Part shown: positions 1 through 12,600 of the stretch, piece after piece
How positions within the stretch are numbered: the stretch's first letter is position 1
How the letters are laid out: each line of letters opens with the position of its first letter
From: Zygnema cylindricum
Lineage: Eukaryota; Streptophyta; Zygnematophyceae; Zygnematales; Zygnemataceae
Assembly (NCBI GenBank): GCA_037447655.1
Contig: JBBHKE010001070.1
Coordinates: 1 to 27,500 of the forward strand
Direction: 5' to 3'
DNA length: 27,500 nt
Program-made: the position numbers and the translations under genes
Notes under the pieces: generated by a model
Databases searched by the model: none
The model's input: only the letters and a program-made list of their open reading frames with translations
What the model was told of the DNA's origin: nothing

Positions 1-58
1 AAGTAGGGGGAGAGGAGGAGAGGGAGGGAGAGAGGGAGAGAGGAAGGGAGAGAGAGAG
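1..58. repeat. GA-rich purine tract at window edge
   Basis: The first 58 bases are almost entirely G and A in irregular GGGAGA-type runs. It is the first of eight purine-rich tracts that all lie on the plus strand in this window. The tract may continue beyond the left edge. Confidence 0.85.
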
Positions 59-390
59 CTTCACTCAAATCGAACAAATCGGCGCATCGGCTCAAATTTT
101 GACACTTGGAGACTAAAAAATAGATGAAAACGAAATGACTCAAATCTAATAAATAATGATAATGTCTAACAATTATGTCGATTATATTACGTTTGCAATA
201 CGCGTCCCCAGAAGATGTTTTTCTTGTGTCCACAAAAATAAACGTCATATCCTATCATGTGCAAATTGTACTTTTTAATGGTTTAGTGAATGGGTCAAGA
301 ATTGTCTAAGTGTTTTGTTGTTGATTTAAAGGTGTAGCGAACTACACTGCTCATCTTTGTTAGTTTTAAACATTATTTATTATTTTTGCC
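59..390. other. AT-rich intergenic sequence, no gene seen
   Basis: No open frame of useful length, splice-linked homology, tRNA or repeat was recognised here. It lies downstream of the 3' end of URB2. Confidence 0.6.
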
Positions 391-535
391 ACTTAAAACA
401 TCTTCTCTTTGTGCACACTCGTCAGATTGTCAATCCGATAGTTGCTATTGGGATGCAAGATTCCTGCCTTCCTATTGGTGGTCAGTCTCGGACTAACAAT
501 CCAACGAGTGTGCACCAAGAAAAGTTGTTTTAAGT
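391..535 (-). repeat. 145-nt near-perfect foldback (hairpin), possible small-RNA precursor or MITE
   Basis: Bases 391-440 pair with 486-535 in register with no bulges, leaving a loop of about 45 nt. On the plus strand 42 of 50 positions are Watson-Crick pairs. Five of the eight mismatches (405, 423, 424, 431, 433) are C/A type and become G-U pairs if the minus strand is transcribed, giving 47 of 50 paired. No obvious target-site duplication flanks it. It lies about 1.7 kb downstream of the URB2 stop, on the strand where URB2 read-through would run. The hairpin is seen in the sequence; any RNA function is inference. Confidence 0.7.
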
Positions 536-822
536 TGTGGAAAAAACTTTAAATTTAAAATTGACGAGGGTTGTAGAAAGATTTGATTTTGCAATGCAAA
601 TGTGTGTGTGTGTACAAAGGCCTTTGGTTATGTGCCGATGTAACGTTACTTAACGATGTAACTTTGTATTTAAATGAAGATCCCCCATATTAATATCCAG
701 GATGTTCAATTGTGCGAAAAACGAAATCTTTACTTAAAACTGTGATAGTTGTAAACGCGACATATTTTTGTGACGATTAAATAATCCATGGGTCTTTTTT
801 TCTTTGACACTGACGAGTAGGT
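536..822. other. Intergenic sequence, no gene seen
   Basis: AT-rich sequence with a short GT run near 602-612 and a small GTAACGTTAC palindrome near 640. Nothing here supports a gene. Confidence 0.5.
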
Positions 823-892
823 TTTGTGACATTGTAGATGTTAAGCTATTGTGACATTGTGACGTCACGCTTGTGACATCGTCGACGTCACT
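823..892. repeat. Tandem TTGTGACATYGT / GACGTCAC motif block
   Basis: The motif TTGTGACATTGT or TTGTGACATCGT occurs three times within 70 bp, and two copies run into GACGTCAC. TGACGTCA is the palindromic core bound by bZIP proteins of the CREB/TGA type, so this could be a small regulatory array. No promoter for a nearby gene could be shown, so the role is unknown. Confidence 0.5.
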
Positions 893-1609
893 AATTTTAG
901 AACTTTCTCGCCATGGTTTTTGGACTTAGTCTTCTATTTTCTCACTTGATTTGCCACCAAAATGAGCATAAAAATAGTGAAAAAAGGGGAGCAGTAATGG
1001 GTGAGGGAGGAGGAGAGGCGTAGGCTTTTATAGAGGACCCATGAATAGAAGTGGATGTCCGATTTGTTTTTCCGTACATGCGCATGACAAGCAAGAAAAA
1101 AAATAGCTGGTACTCTCCCTCGTGCAAAAACGGCCAAAATCATATGAGACATATGAAGACACTCATTGGTTTGATGTTACTTTTACTAAAACCAGCTCGC
1201 AAGGTGATTTATGTTGGAGTTTGAAAATGAGCTGACATAACGTGGCAAGGGATAGAATAGGAGAAAACGCCAGAACGAAGCCCATAGTAAGTTTCAAAAT
1301 GATATAGATTGTACTTTGGTTTTTGCACCTCCGTACAACAAAGAAATTTCTGTGGTGCTCCAAAAAATAAAAGAAAGACCCCTTCGTTGACACATGGGCA
1401 CATATCCTTAGAGTTGGACTTTGCACTTTCATTTATTGTGCTTTGTAACTATTGCGCATTAAATGTTCCATGCAAATCTCCTCCAAAAGTTTGTATTTGT
1501 TCACAATTCATGACTAATGTCTTGTCTCTTTCTCGTTGACGCTCCTTACTTTTGGTTATCGCACTATTTTAGAAAACCCTAATTTCACATTTCATTAGAT
1601 TGCGAGTCC
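893..1609. other. Intergenic sequence, no convincing gene
   Basis: Several short frames of 60-90 codons exist on both strands, but none has recognisable domains or splice-linked continuations. A telo-box-like AAACCCTAA lies at about 1574-1582, shortly before the TATA-like sequence at 1610. Confidence 0.45.
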
Positions 1610-1922
1610 CTATAAAATGGAGTCCGCTCAAATGTATATATTTGGACCTTTTGAAAATGCAAAACATCAATTTGAAAATCAAACAAGATTCTCTTTTTTT
1701 GTTCTTGTTTTTTTTGTGCATGTTTTTCTTTTATCTTTGTCCTTACCTTTAAACATCTCTTCTACCTCTACACCGCCTCCTGTTACGACATCCCTTTCTA
1801 CACCTCCAATAGGTTATGGGCACCAGCCACACTCTTCCCATTATTGCGATCTCCCCGAGAATTTTTACCCTGATTTTTACGATTGGAAGCATGTGAAATT
1901 GGAATCGGCCATTGCAAGTTGA
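1610..1922 (+). CDS. Doubtful small ORF behind a TATA-like box (single membrane segment)
   Basis: A CTATAAAA sequence at about 1611-1618 overlaps the start of a 101-codon frame (1617-1922); a second in-frame ATG lies a few codons further in. The predicted product has a polar N-terminus, a strongly hydrophobic stretch at roughly residues 26-46, then a Ser/Thr/Pro-rich segment. That is the layout of a small type II membrane or signal-anchored protein, or of a glycosyltransferase first exon. No family is recognised and no following exon was found before the convergent URB2 end at 2272. AT-rich non-coding DNA often produces frames like this, so it is listed at low confidence. Confidence 0.17.
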
Positions 1923-2271
1923 TAGAGAGCAGTCCCTGTAACCAGATACAGTTGTCACACGATTCAAGTAACACGGGAATATACCGAGCACAAATTACAA
2001 AGGAATCATTTATCCATAAAGTAGGCACTTAACAAAAAATGTTGACCAGTGAACCAAGTAAACTAGGAGATGTAGTTTGTATGAGCAATTACAACATCAC
2101 ACATAAGAAGATGAATAAGAAGAAAGTGACTCAGTTGTCAGGATACAGTCAAAGGGTCACGTGGGAAAGAAGCACATTGAGAATAGAGAGAGTTTGGAAG
2201 AGAAGAAGAGAGAGGGAAGAATCTGATGACGAGGTGACAGTTGTTGCAGCCTCCGTGATCTCTACAAAAAA
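1923..2271 (-). other. 3' flank and probable 3' UTR of URB2
   Basis: This stretch directly follows the URB2 stop codon on the minus strand and should hold its 3' UTR. No canonical minus-strand AATAAA was identified. The plus-strand frame at 2039-2275 is antisense to this region and shows no recognisable protein. Confidence 0.45.
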
Positions 2272-2345
2272 TTAAACTTTTCCAGTGAACTTGTAGTATC
2301 GAACATAGTCGTGCTTTAGTTCTGAAAGAACTTTCCTCAAGGACT
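2272..2345 (-). CDS. URB2: URB2 exon 11 (C-terminus and stop)
   Basis: The acceptor GGTCAG completes a split Glu codon, followed by [18 protein letters not shown] and a TGKV ending before TAA. The family ends in LQHDYKLNFxYxGKV, so the terminus is complete. Confidence 0.9.
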
Positions 2346-5300
2346 CTGACCAACCAAAAAACCAGTTTTCCCCGTCAGATACGATGACAGCTGAAATGGA
2401 ATCCGACAAAAGGTCAAATTTCATTGGAAATCCCGGTTAAAAAATAAGACAGCTTATCCGTTTGCGAAACAACCCTTTCAGTAAAAGTCGTCTTCATTTA
2501 CCTGAACCAAGTGCAGCATGGAGATGTTGAAGATCCTGAGGAGAGGAAGCGTCCATTAGGGCATAAGCTCCTGACCGAACAACTGCATTCACTTCTCTGC
2601 TTTCCCCCAGATCTCAACATGAAATCAGCAAATAAAACCACCGAGGAACTGCAAGCTCCTTGGATTGGTTGAGGCAAGTACATATCAAATTACAAACCTG
2701 AGTTAGCATTCAAAGTCAACATCAGGGCAGTAAGTCTGAAAATTGCCAGGGAATAAACGAATCTCCTTTAGTACAAGTCAGCGAAAGCACAAGACAAAGA
2801 ACAAACAGGGCCAAATAAAATTAAAAAAAAAAGTCACATCGCACGACATCGCATCACATCATGTCACATCACCTCACGTCCGATCACAACACATCGCATC
2901 ACATCACATCACATCACATCAAATCACATCACATCACATCACATCACATCACAATACATTTACTGCACCTTGAGAGGCCTGTGGCAATCTGCGACTGGGC
3001 AGCCACAGCTGTGACATAGTCTGCGAGAGTGTGCACGCAATACTTTGACAGAGATTGTTTCTGTTCTGCCATCTGCATCCAGAAAATCTGAAAATTAATA
3101 TCATCCTTGATGAGAATTAAAACAGATTCAATAAAAACAACCGATCTCAAATCTAACTTACTCAAAAAGCCATATATTTCACTGTGTATCACTATTAGTA
3201 TTACGTTTTTCTTTGCCTCTCAAACTCGTTTTTCTACTTTCCACAATCGCCATATTTTTTCCTTCCGAAGACTCCTGAGTTTGCAATTTGAAATTCCGAT
3301 GAAAAATTGGACAAATAAGGAGAGGCAAAAAAGTAAAATAAAGTTAGTAGTGGTTTGTTCCACCTGGTTAATCTCCTGAGGTACATATCACTCTCTCCTA
3401 GATGCCTTACCAATCACCTCTTCATAACCACACTTATAAACACTCTCTTCCGTGAGTCTTTAACACTTACCTCTTCATACCCACGTCTGAACCAAGTTGC
3501 ACATTTTTCACTATCTTCCGAAGTTCCCCAAGACCTAAAATTTCCCTCTGAAAGGACCTGAAGAAGAGTACGCAGGGAGGCCCCAAGGAGGGCAGCGCAC
3601 CGACGGACATCTCTGCAATTATTCCCATTTAAACCCTCAAATCAGAATATTTCCCAAAAGTATTTTTCCTGCAGATAAATGCAGTTGGTGCAAAAAAATA
3701 ATATTTTTTTCACCACCGCAATTTTGTAATCTAGGCTTCATTATGGACTTTCACAGCAATAAAAACAGTTTTGAAGGATAGGAGAAAAAAAGAGGGGGAA
3801 AAGAAGGACATTCTGTAGCCCACCGGGGACGATGACGAACAAGCGCACATAAAAGTCGACAACCGCCGACAAAAATCCCGGCAAATCTACTATTTCCTTT
3901 CTCAGACCCTGTAACAATCCTTTGTTGTTCTGTTAATATGTTCAAGTTGTCCTGTTGAAAGGCTTGTAAGTTCTGTCTCGACGCAGAAGCTTTACTAAAA
4001 TCGATGTTTAAAAGCCAACCGGAACTATTTCCTTGAATAAAAAGAGCCATTATTGTGGAAGGAATGTCAAGGGCCAGTGCAACATGGCGAGATGTCATTG
4101 GAAAAATTGCTTCCCTTGAGGCAATTGTCGTCAAAACTCCTAAGGCGCATTCCATAGAAATTCCGTAGGCATTTAATAATTCGTCAGGATCCACACTAAT
4201 TACAGTTCTCCCGAGCCAATGGAGAAGCGTTGCTGTGAATCCAGGACATCGGGTTGCCAGCAAACCCAATTTTTTGGGACCTGCAATCATAGTGTTTTGG
4301 AGTTTGTTTGGGTTGAGAATTTCTAAGATCCGAACTTGTTCGCTAAATTCTCAGCTCAGTTAGACAGTTCCAATGTCAGCATCAAGCCTGATACAAAAGG
4401 GAAAGATTGTTTCTCTCTTGCTCCCACTTTTTTGCCTCCAAACAAGTGCGGAACGAGTCACTGAGAGTCAAGTTAAAAAAAAACAAAAGAAATGGACGAG
4501 AGGAGAGAGAGAGAGAGATAGAGAGAGAGAGAGAAAGAGAGTAAAAAAAAACTATACCTCCAACAGCCTCCAGCAGCACTTCCAAAGCCTCCACTGCCCC
4601 AGAAGCCCAATTTCTCTGTTGTCCTTCACGAACAACCTCCAAAACTTCCCCCATGGCTGCCTCCAATCTTTTTGACATTTCTCGCAAACGAGCCCTTGAG
4701 GAGCCCCTCACTAAAGCCGAAAAAGAAAGCCTCAGAGCCGATCGAAAAATCTGAAATTGTTCTGAGCCCAATCCTAAGCTTTTATTGCAATCCATGTCTC
4801 GTAAAATTCCCCAAAGATGCAAGTGACAATCTACCACTTGTATGTATGCTTTTAAACTAAGTTTGGGTTCAAAACGCTGAGAAATAGTTCCCACTGCCTT
4901 TAAGAAAGCCAAAGGGCCCATAAAAAAACTCTCTGTCTGCCCAGAAAGATATTTTCCCCCAGACACAGTTGGAAAAGTTTCAGGAAAAACATCAGTTAAG
5001 AGAAACAATACTTTCCCCAATATTGAACTCAACGCAGAGACTAGACGAGGCGGGAGTTTAGACGGTTTTTCTATGGAACCATTCTCTCCTTGATTCTCTT
5101 GCTGCTCTTGAGCTTCTTGATTTCCAGAGTCAGATACAGAACCTTTAACCAAAAACTGTAAAAGAGAACGCAAGTGTAAGGCGTCCGCCATGGCTACCGT
5201 AAGAAGAGAACAGCAAAGTCTTTTTTCAAAATCGGTATTCGTCCCACGATTCACCAATAGACATTTCATAGCTTCTCTTTGTTCTTGCAAGAGACGACCA

Positions 5301-8300
5301 GATAGTGACCAATCTCCTCCCCAAAACTCTAAACAATCAGCAACAGACGAAGAATCTTCACTGAAATCCCCAATTCTTCTCACAGTGTTATCATCCCTTA
5401 ATGTTCTGTCCTTGTTCACTATACCTTCACCTAAAACCCCAAGGAGAAAAGACAAAGCATCAGCAACAGTTGACTCAACAAGTTCTATGTGAGGACAAGA
5501 GTCCCATAATAATTTCTTTAAAAGGATCAACCTTTCAACATCTTCTGGGGTCTCGGAAGCGGTTTGAAGAGTGGAAAAGAATGAATGAAGAGCGGAGAAA
5601 CAACCACAGATTACTGCAGTTCCAGCTGCAAGTCTGTACATAGAACCAGAAGGGAGCTGGTTGAGAGTTTCTTCAGAACAATCACTTAGTTTCTCTCCTA
5701 AACTTAGTTCTGTTTCGAGAATCTCGGTCGTCTTTGTCTCTTTCTTTGCAGACTGAGGTAATCTCTGCTGACTAAGCATTACCGTCCGCGGAACGAACAG
5801 AGTCGTCGACATTTTATTTGTCAATTCTTTCTCAGTTGAAAGGGACACTTTCAGGCTTTCAGTTTTGGACAGATCCAGAAATGAAAATGCAGTCATCACC
5901 CTTTCCTTCAGAACAGCCAAAATAGAAACAGCTGGATTTCCGGCACACTTATCCTCTTCTTTTAAACGAGGTGACTCTAAAAAGGATGTACATTGACCAT
6001 TCACAAGTCGAAAAGTGGAGTGAACCATACTCTCCGAAACCTGCCACTCATTCATGGCTTCCACCTTGCAACCACTCGATGAGTTGTCGTATTTCAGCCC
6101 GGTCTCCATGGAGGGAGAAGTCAAAAAAGTTGAAAAACAATTTGCAGAAGCTTCAACAGACAGTATCAACCATTCAAGAGACATTGCCTTATCAACCCAC
6201 TTGATTTTCTTGGTGTTGTTGTATCCTTCCACAATGTCTCCGTTTTGATCATCTCCATGAACATCATTTTCATCCACAGTTTTTGTGAACATCGCCCCTT
6301 TCACAGATGTACTTAAAAATGCTAAAGCTCCTCGACTCGCAGAAAGACTTCGAAGGAGGAGTAAACTAGTTGATTTATTAGAGGAGAAATGGACTTCTGA
6401 GTCATCCTGGGTTTGAATGGTATCACTGACAGTTCCCCTGCTGACGTGCAGAAGTCCAGCAAGAAGACATCTACTCCAATTTAAAAAACACATAAAAAAA
6501 ACAGCCACAAAACAGAAAGCGTTAGATAAAAGGTTTTCCATCTAGAACCACCAACTGAGTATGCGTCGTGTTGACATTTTTTTAAATGCTTCAAATTCAG
6601 ATATGTTCAAATTAAGTACACAGCTCTCTGCAACACTTTGACTACCTTAAAGACGACTCATCTTCCCATTCAAATTGACATGCTCAAATTTATAGACACG
6701 AAATTCAAAATCACATACCTTTCAGCTCGCCCAATTGCGGAGACACAGACACCTGCTTGTTCTTCTGGCAAATATTTTTCTGGGAGGAGGACAAGAACTC
6801 GGAGAAGCTCTAGAAGTGAATAAATTCCTGGCACATTAACATTTAAACTACTTTCCCTGTCCTCTTCGCCGATTTTGCATTTCTTCTCAGTGATATTTTC
6901 TGCTTTACCTGAGCCTGATGTCACTTCTCCCTCATATTGTCGGTTCAGTCGTTTCATACACATTCTCATTTCCTTCCCCTCTCTCTTCACTTGTACACCC
7001 AATACTGACTTTTTGAGGAGATTTGGAAGATTTGAGACTGAAGATATAGGAATAACCGAAGAAACAATACCATGTAAAGTCTTCTCAAACTCTTTCACCC
7101 AGGATGAAGCCCATATCTCCCGTATTGCCTATATTTCAAAGGCAGATTCCCCCCCGCTCCCGCGTTAAATCTCTCGCTTTTGCCGAGATCTAGAATAAAT
7201 TTGGAAAGTGACATAATCTCACAAGCAGTGAAAGCTAAAAGTGAATATTCTAAACTGTTGAAAGAGCTAACAAGTAGGACAATTCATCAATTAAATCAGT
7301 TCATGTTTTCGTCTAACATCCAAATTAGCAAATAAAGACAAAACCTGCCGCCTACCTGTTGCTCATAAAACTCCGTATCAAAGAAAATTGCCTCTTGTGC
7401 AACAGAAATTGCTGTATAAAAACCATTTCTTTTCACATAATTTCGCATATCCATAGAACTCCCCGCGCCGGTCCCCTCCTCCCGCTTGTTGAACAAAACC
7501 TCGCCCTCTTTGTGGTTTGATATACCACTTAAAATGGCAATTCTAATCAAACGTTCCACAAACCCCTGAAGGTCTTTCAAAGAAGAATACTGAATCCAGA
7601 GGTTTGAACTATCACAAAGGAGTTTCATGTGTGCAACAACACATGACTCCTCTGATAAAGAAGAAAACTGTCCTGTCCAGTTACAGGATTCCAGATTAAT
7701 GTTTCTATCTACTAACTCTGAGAAACGGTTTAGCAAGAGAGTTGCTAACATTTCACATTCTCTTCTGAGCAATTTTTGAGCTTGTACTTGCCCACTGATA
7801 CGACAATCCTCCAAAGAGGACTTGTTTTCCAAACTGAAATCTGGAAGTTTTATCCCTTTTGTCTTTTTCTTCAAGCCCTCCGTGTCCAGGCTGCCATCGA
7901 GAGGCTTACAAAAAGAAATAATATGAATTTGATCGCCTAACCTGTCCAGGCTATTTATCGCCACACAAGCTGCCAAATAGTGCCACATAGGACTGCTAGA
8001 AGACAAATTTGGACCAATAGTTTGAGCCATTGCAAGGACTGCATGGCTCACATGAATAGGCTGTTCCATTAAAGGGGCAAAAGGTGATGTGTCACATAAA
8101 ATTTTCTCTAAATCCGATTCCCCGATTCCTTCCAATTGTGACGCAGTCAGGACCTTCCCTTCCCTGGATTCTTTAATAGCCTCTAGCGAAGCGACAGGTG
8201 GCATCAATGTACAACTCTGTTTATGGAGGCCCTTGGCCAAAAGATATGTACGTAATGGCAAGAAAGATAACCATTGAGGTAAAGAACCATGCTGTCCTCC

Positions 8301-9543
8301 TTCTCCTCCTCCTCCCCCTTCATGGTCTGTTTCCTTATCCATTGGCCCTCCGAATTCCCTTACTACTACTACCTCCCCATCCTGATTCACCTCCGCCGAA
8401 TCAAGATTTCCGTTCTTTTCTTCTTTCTCGATTCTGTCCTTTCGCTTTCTTTTTGATTTTGGTATTTCTATGGCTTCATCTTCTGCTAAAAGTTCACCTG
8501 TCCCTCCTGAAATGCTTCCATCCGTTTTCAAAGTATCTGCCAAAACAGAGCCTTCCTTTCCCCATTTTACAATAAACGGCTTTAATGACTGCCCTGCAGA
8601 AGAAAAAGCGATTTCTCGAACAGCACTTCCTATTTGCACTGCATTTGCTGGAGAAGGCTGGACATGATTTATCACACATGCAAATATCTCACTTACTGCA
8701 ATAGCTAAAGCTTCTGACTCTTTCAAGATTTCCCATTCCTTCGCAACTCCTTCCTTCACACTCTTTCCTCCTTTCCCTTTCTTAATTAACTTCCTCACAA
8801 ATGAACCGCAAGATGCTCTTACACTCCCATTTATATCCTTCAGCCTCTCACTCTGTAAGTTCTTTATCTCAAGAATAGCGACAGACGCCCCAGCCTTTAC
8901 ACAACATTCAGAAAAATGGTAAACGGAAAGGGGTAAGTATTCTGCAAATCGTCGCAGAAGTGGCGCCACTTGTCCTGGCGGCATTGCCTCCACAGATTCT
9001 CCAATTTTTGTCTGTAGTGGAGAAGAAGCAGCCAATAGAGCAGCAGCTTTTCCAAAGGAAGGAAAAGCATGGAGGGCATCCAGTAGACTTATGAGCGCTC
9101 TCTCCACCTGAAAATATCCAGAGTGTCAATTTAATAAGTGAAAAAGAGAGTACTTAAAATTTTATGACTGAAGTTAAAAACAAGCGAAAATGCGACTTGC
9201 TCTATACCAGTAGATTACAAGCATGTTAGAGCATCAGCCCATGATAAAAACTACAAAAGAAAATAAATGTAACAAGAAAGCAGCAAAAAACAAGAAAGTG
9301 ATAAAAGAATAAAGTGCTGCAAAAATGTTTTTGATAGAAAAGTCAATGAAGAAAATTCATTAAAGATAGCAAATACCATAGAGAATAAGTTTGAAAAAAA
9401 GAATGCTCTTCAAAAACACTTTATCCTCCCACAACAAGAATTCAATGAGGGGAAAAAGACTGAACAGAAACATCACAAACACACTCGATGAAAAAGAAGA
9501 GCTTGAATGAACCGCCATGTAGAAAGTTTATATAAAACACATA

Positions 9544-9629
<86 letters not shown>

Positions 9630-12600
9630 ACATATATACATACATTCATGTATATACATACATACATATATATACATACAAATGCATACACGTAGCCATC
9701 TGTACCTTCAAAAATGCAAATAAACCTTGAAATTCAATCGAGACCTAAACTACACAAGGCTCAAAATCTCTCTATGCCACTGACATAATTAGTCTAGAGA
9801 AAAAATGACAGATGGAAAAGTTGTAGGGCATATATCACCTCATGCCTGCAAAAAAAAGGCCTACATGCACGATAGTTGTCCACACATTTTTTCTTCACAA
9901 ACTTTAAGTGGTCTACGCTGTTTTATAGGTATGCCTCAAAAAATGCACCTACAATGAATATGGTTAAAGGTGTGGTATCCTCATCACATTAAAGCTCCCC
10001 TCTGCCTCACCCTCCCTCTCGTCCCCCTTCCCCTCTCCCTCCCCCTCCCCTCCCCCTCCCTCTCCCTTACCGTCCCTCTCAAAGAAAACAAAAACGTGAG
10101 TCACGTGTCCAATGCAAAAACGCAGCAGATAAGGACACAAATTTGCAGTAACTCCACAGTTTTATAACATAATGCCACCAAACCTTGATCAGCTTTGACC
10201 ACCTTTGACCAGTAGCCAGTTTGAACAGCTTTGACCAGCTTTGAATTTCTGCCATCCTAAAAATTCGAGGACACCAAACTCCATAGTGGGCTTCACAATG
10301 TGCAAGTCATCAGCCAAACATATGACTAATAAACCTAGTCATCCTGTTTAATTTAGAGAATTTAAACTGAATTGTAACCATAGGTTATTTTAAAGTTAAA
10401 GATTATAACGAAGGAAAATATTCCATTGCTCACCTGACGAAGGTCACTGTAAACTTGGATTAATGTGCATCCGAAAGCAATACACCTCCACCACAAGTTT
10501 CCAGCGTCTCCTTCCCCTTCGTCCTTTCTTTCTTCTTCTTTCTTTTCAACCAGATTTAGAAGTAACGGCCAGAGCTCAGATAAATGTTCCTCTACTGCCC
10601 TGTGTTCTAACTGTAGGAGCTCCGCAAGAGCTCCCATCACAGCTTTTCCCATTGCCTCTCTCTCCTCCTCACCACCATTTCTTCCCTCGTCTAGACTTCT
10701 CCCTTCATCTAGACTTCTCCCTTCTCCCTCAGAAATTCTTACCCCCAGCCTACACCCTACTGCATGACCCATTTTTCCTGCAAAACTGGAAATCAACCCT
10801 TGACCTATTCTTACAATCACTTTTCCCAACCAAGTAAGAAACCCTAAATGGTGACCTTCAGGACTGTCTTCCACAGGGACATACGCTTTTATTTTTCTGG
10901 CAACAATTAAGAGTGTCCCAATAGTTTCAATCGCCATGGCTGTACATGAGGGCTTACCTTCTATCAAAACTCTCTCCTTACTTGTTGAGATACAAGCAGT
11001 CAACAAATGTGTCAAAACACGGAACAAAACATCTTTTCGCCCTCCTCTTTGGCTAACATTTTTACTGCTTTCTCCATCAGTTTTCTTACCTCCAGTTTTC
11101 ACATTTTCATCCTCATCTACTACCTCTGATTGACTCTCTCTCTCTACAGGCTCAACTACACCTCTCCCTTTCTTTGAGACGTGACGAGCAAATGTTTCCA
11201 GCAGCCATGGAAGGCTTTGCGTAACAGCAATATCACCAATTTTCATGGCCACCTCAATTTTATTGAAGAGGAGCAAAAGATAACTCTTTCCACCAGTTCC
11301 TTCGCCTCTTCCGCCTCTGTTTTTTTCTGCTTCTTCTCTTCCTACTCCATCTGCCGTTTCGACCCTTTCCGTCTCTTCCATTTCCAACTTTTTCAATAGA
11401 GAAGCCGCTGACACTTCATCTTTCTGTGTTGATTTTTCCCACGGGACACGACAGACCGAATAATAGTCTCCAATGTGAACCTCATGAAAGAGAGAACCTT
11501 CAAGAACTTTTTCAACCGCTTGGGTCATGTGATAATGCCAAGTGTCTTTACACCACCTTTCCAAAGCAATTTTGGCATTAAGTAAAGGAACCAACAACCG
11601 ATCTATCACACCGATAAAAACTTTGCGCGGATTTGGATGTACAGCAACAAATCGTCCAAATCCTTCCACAGCTATAAGCACCACTCTCCTCCTATTCTCC
11701 TGTTTGTCAGGAAATTTCTGAGCAGCTTCTTCCGAGGCTCCCCCTTCCCCTGTCCCCCTCCTTCTGTGACCTCTCTTTTGGGAGGCTTCTAACTGATGTA
11801 AAACTTTATGTTGAAGAGCTGCTTGACAAAGACTCAACCACTGTTCCAATCCCCATCTCGATTCAGATCCAGACAGAACTGCGGCAAGGAGATATGCCAT
11901 CTCTCCTGCCAAAACTTCTTCTTCATTCTCTTTCTCATCCACGTCAACTTCCACCTCTTTCCTCTTCCTGCTTTCTTTCACTCTCTCCTTTTCTTCAGAG
12001 CTATTTTCTCTCCCTAACTTACCAGCTGACACTCTCAATACCACAGTAAATGCCTGCAATAGTCCAGGAGAAAGAGAGAGCAACCATGGCTGGCCCGAGT
12101 ACAATCGCATACAGTCAATACAATTCCTCAAAAGAGTCCAATAGCGAACATCAAGACACGGTGGTAATGTCACAAACGTACTGTCTACCGCTTCTTCTCC
12201 TTCTCTATCTCCTTCCCTTTTATTCCCTAACTTTCTTCTCTTCACATTTCTTTTTTGTGGTCCAGAAACAGGAGTAGATTCGGATCGAGAGAGACTCTCT
12301 AGTACAGCCTGTGTGGATTTACTAAGAGATGCTTGCGTCCATTCCAGGAGGTAACGAAGGGCAGGGAGAAGACTGGTTGCCATTTGGCCTTCGCGTAGAG
12401 CGCCATCTGGCACCAAAATATTAGCTGCAATAGGCTTAACGAATTCTGTTGCAGCCATTAATTTCCTGCATGGAACACAGGGAGAAGGTGGAGAAGCGAT
12501 GGTGTAAGATTTCCATGGACGGAGAGAAAAGGAGTGGAAAGGAAAAAGTTTACCTGAAATAGAGGTGAACTGGAAAAGGAGAAAGAAAGTTGAAGTGAGA

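Larger units (their letters stand above)
9108..10433 (-). other. URB2 intron 3
   Basis: This 1326-nt intron (donor GTGAGC, acceptor TTTTCAG) holds the TA microsatellite, a CT-rich tract and a TTGACC cluster, each listed separately. No further coding sequence was seen in it. Confidence 0.8.

Noticed and set aside
2498-2683. An apparent frameshift in URB2, because a reading frame upstream of exon 10 looks like [11 protein letters not shown]
   Set aside because: Exon 9 already supplies the corresponding segment (HTLADYV) and joins exon 10 in phase at 2596, so the upstream similarity is chance intron sequence.
3073-3087. Earlier acceptor for URB2 exon 9 (AATTTTCAG)
   Set aside because: In frame, but it inserts five residues between YEE and MAEQK that have no place in the family alignment; the acceptor at 3073-3074 fits exactly.
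3556-3558. End of URB2 exon 8 after LLQ at a GTCC donor
   Set aside because: Reading on gives [11 protein letters not shown] and a consensus GTAAGTG donor at 3470, matching the family.
9442-9695. Open frames encoding Ile-Tyr repeats
   Set aside because: They are translations of the TA microsatellite in an intron.
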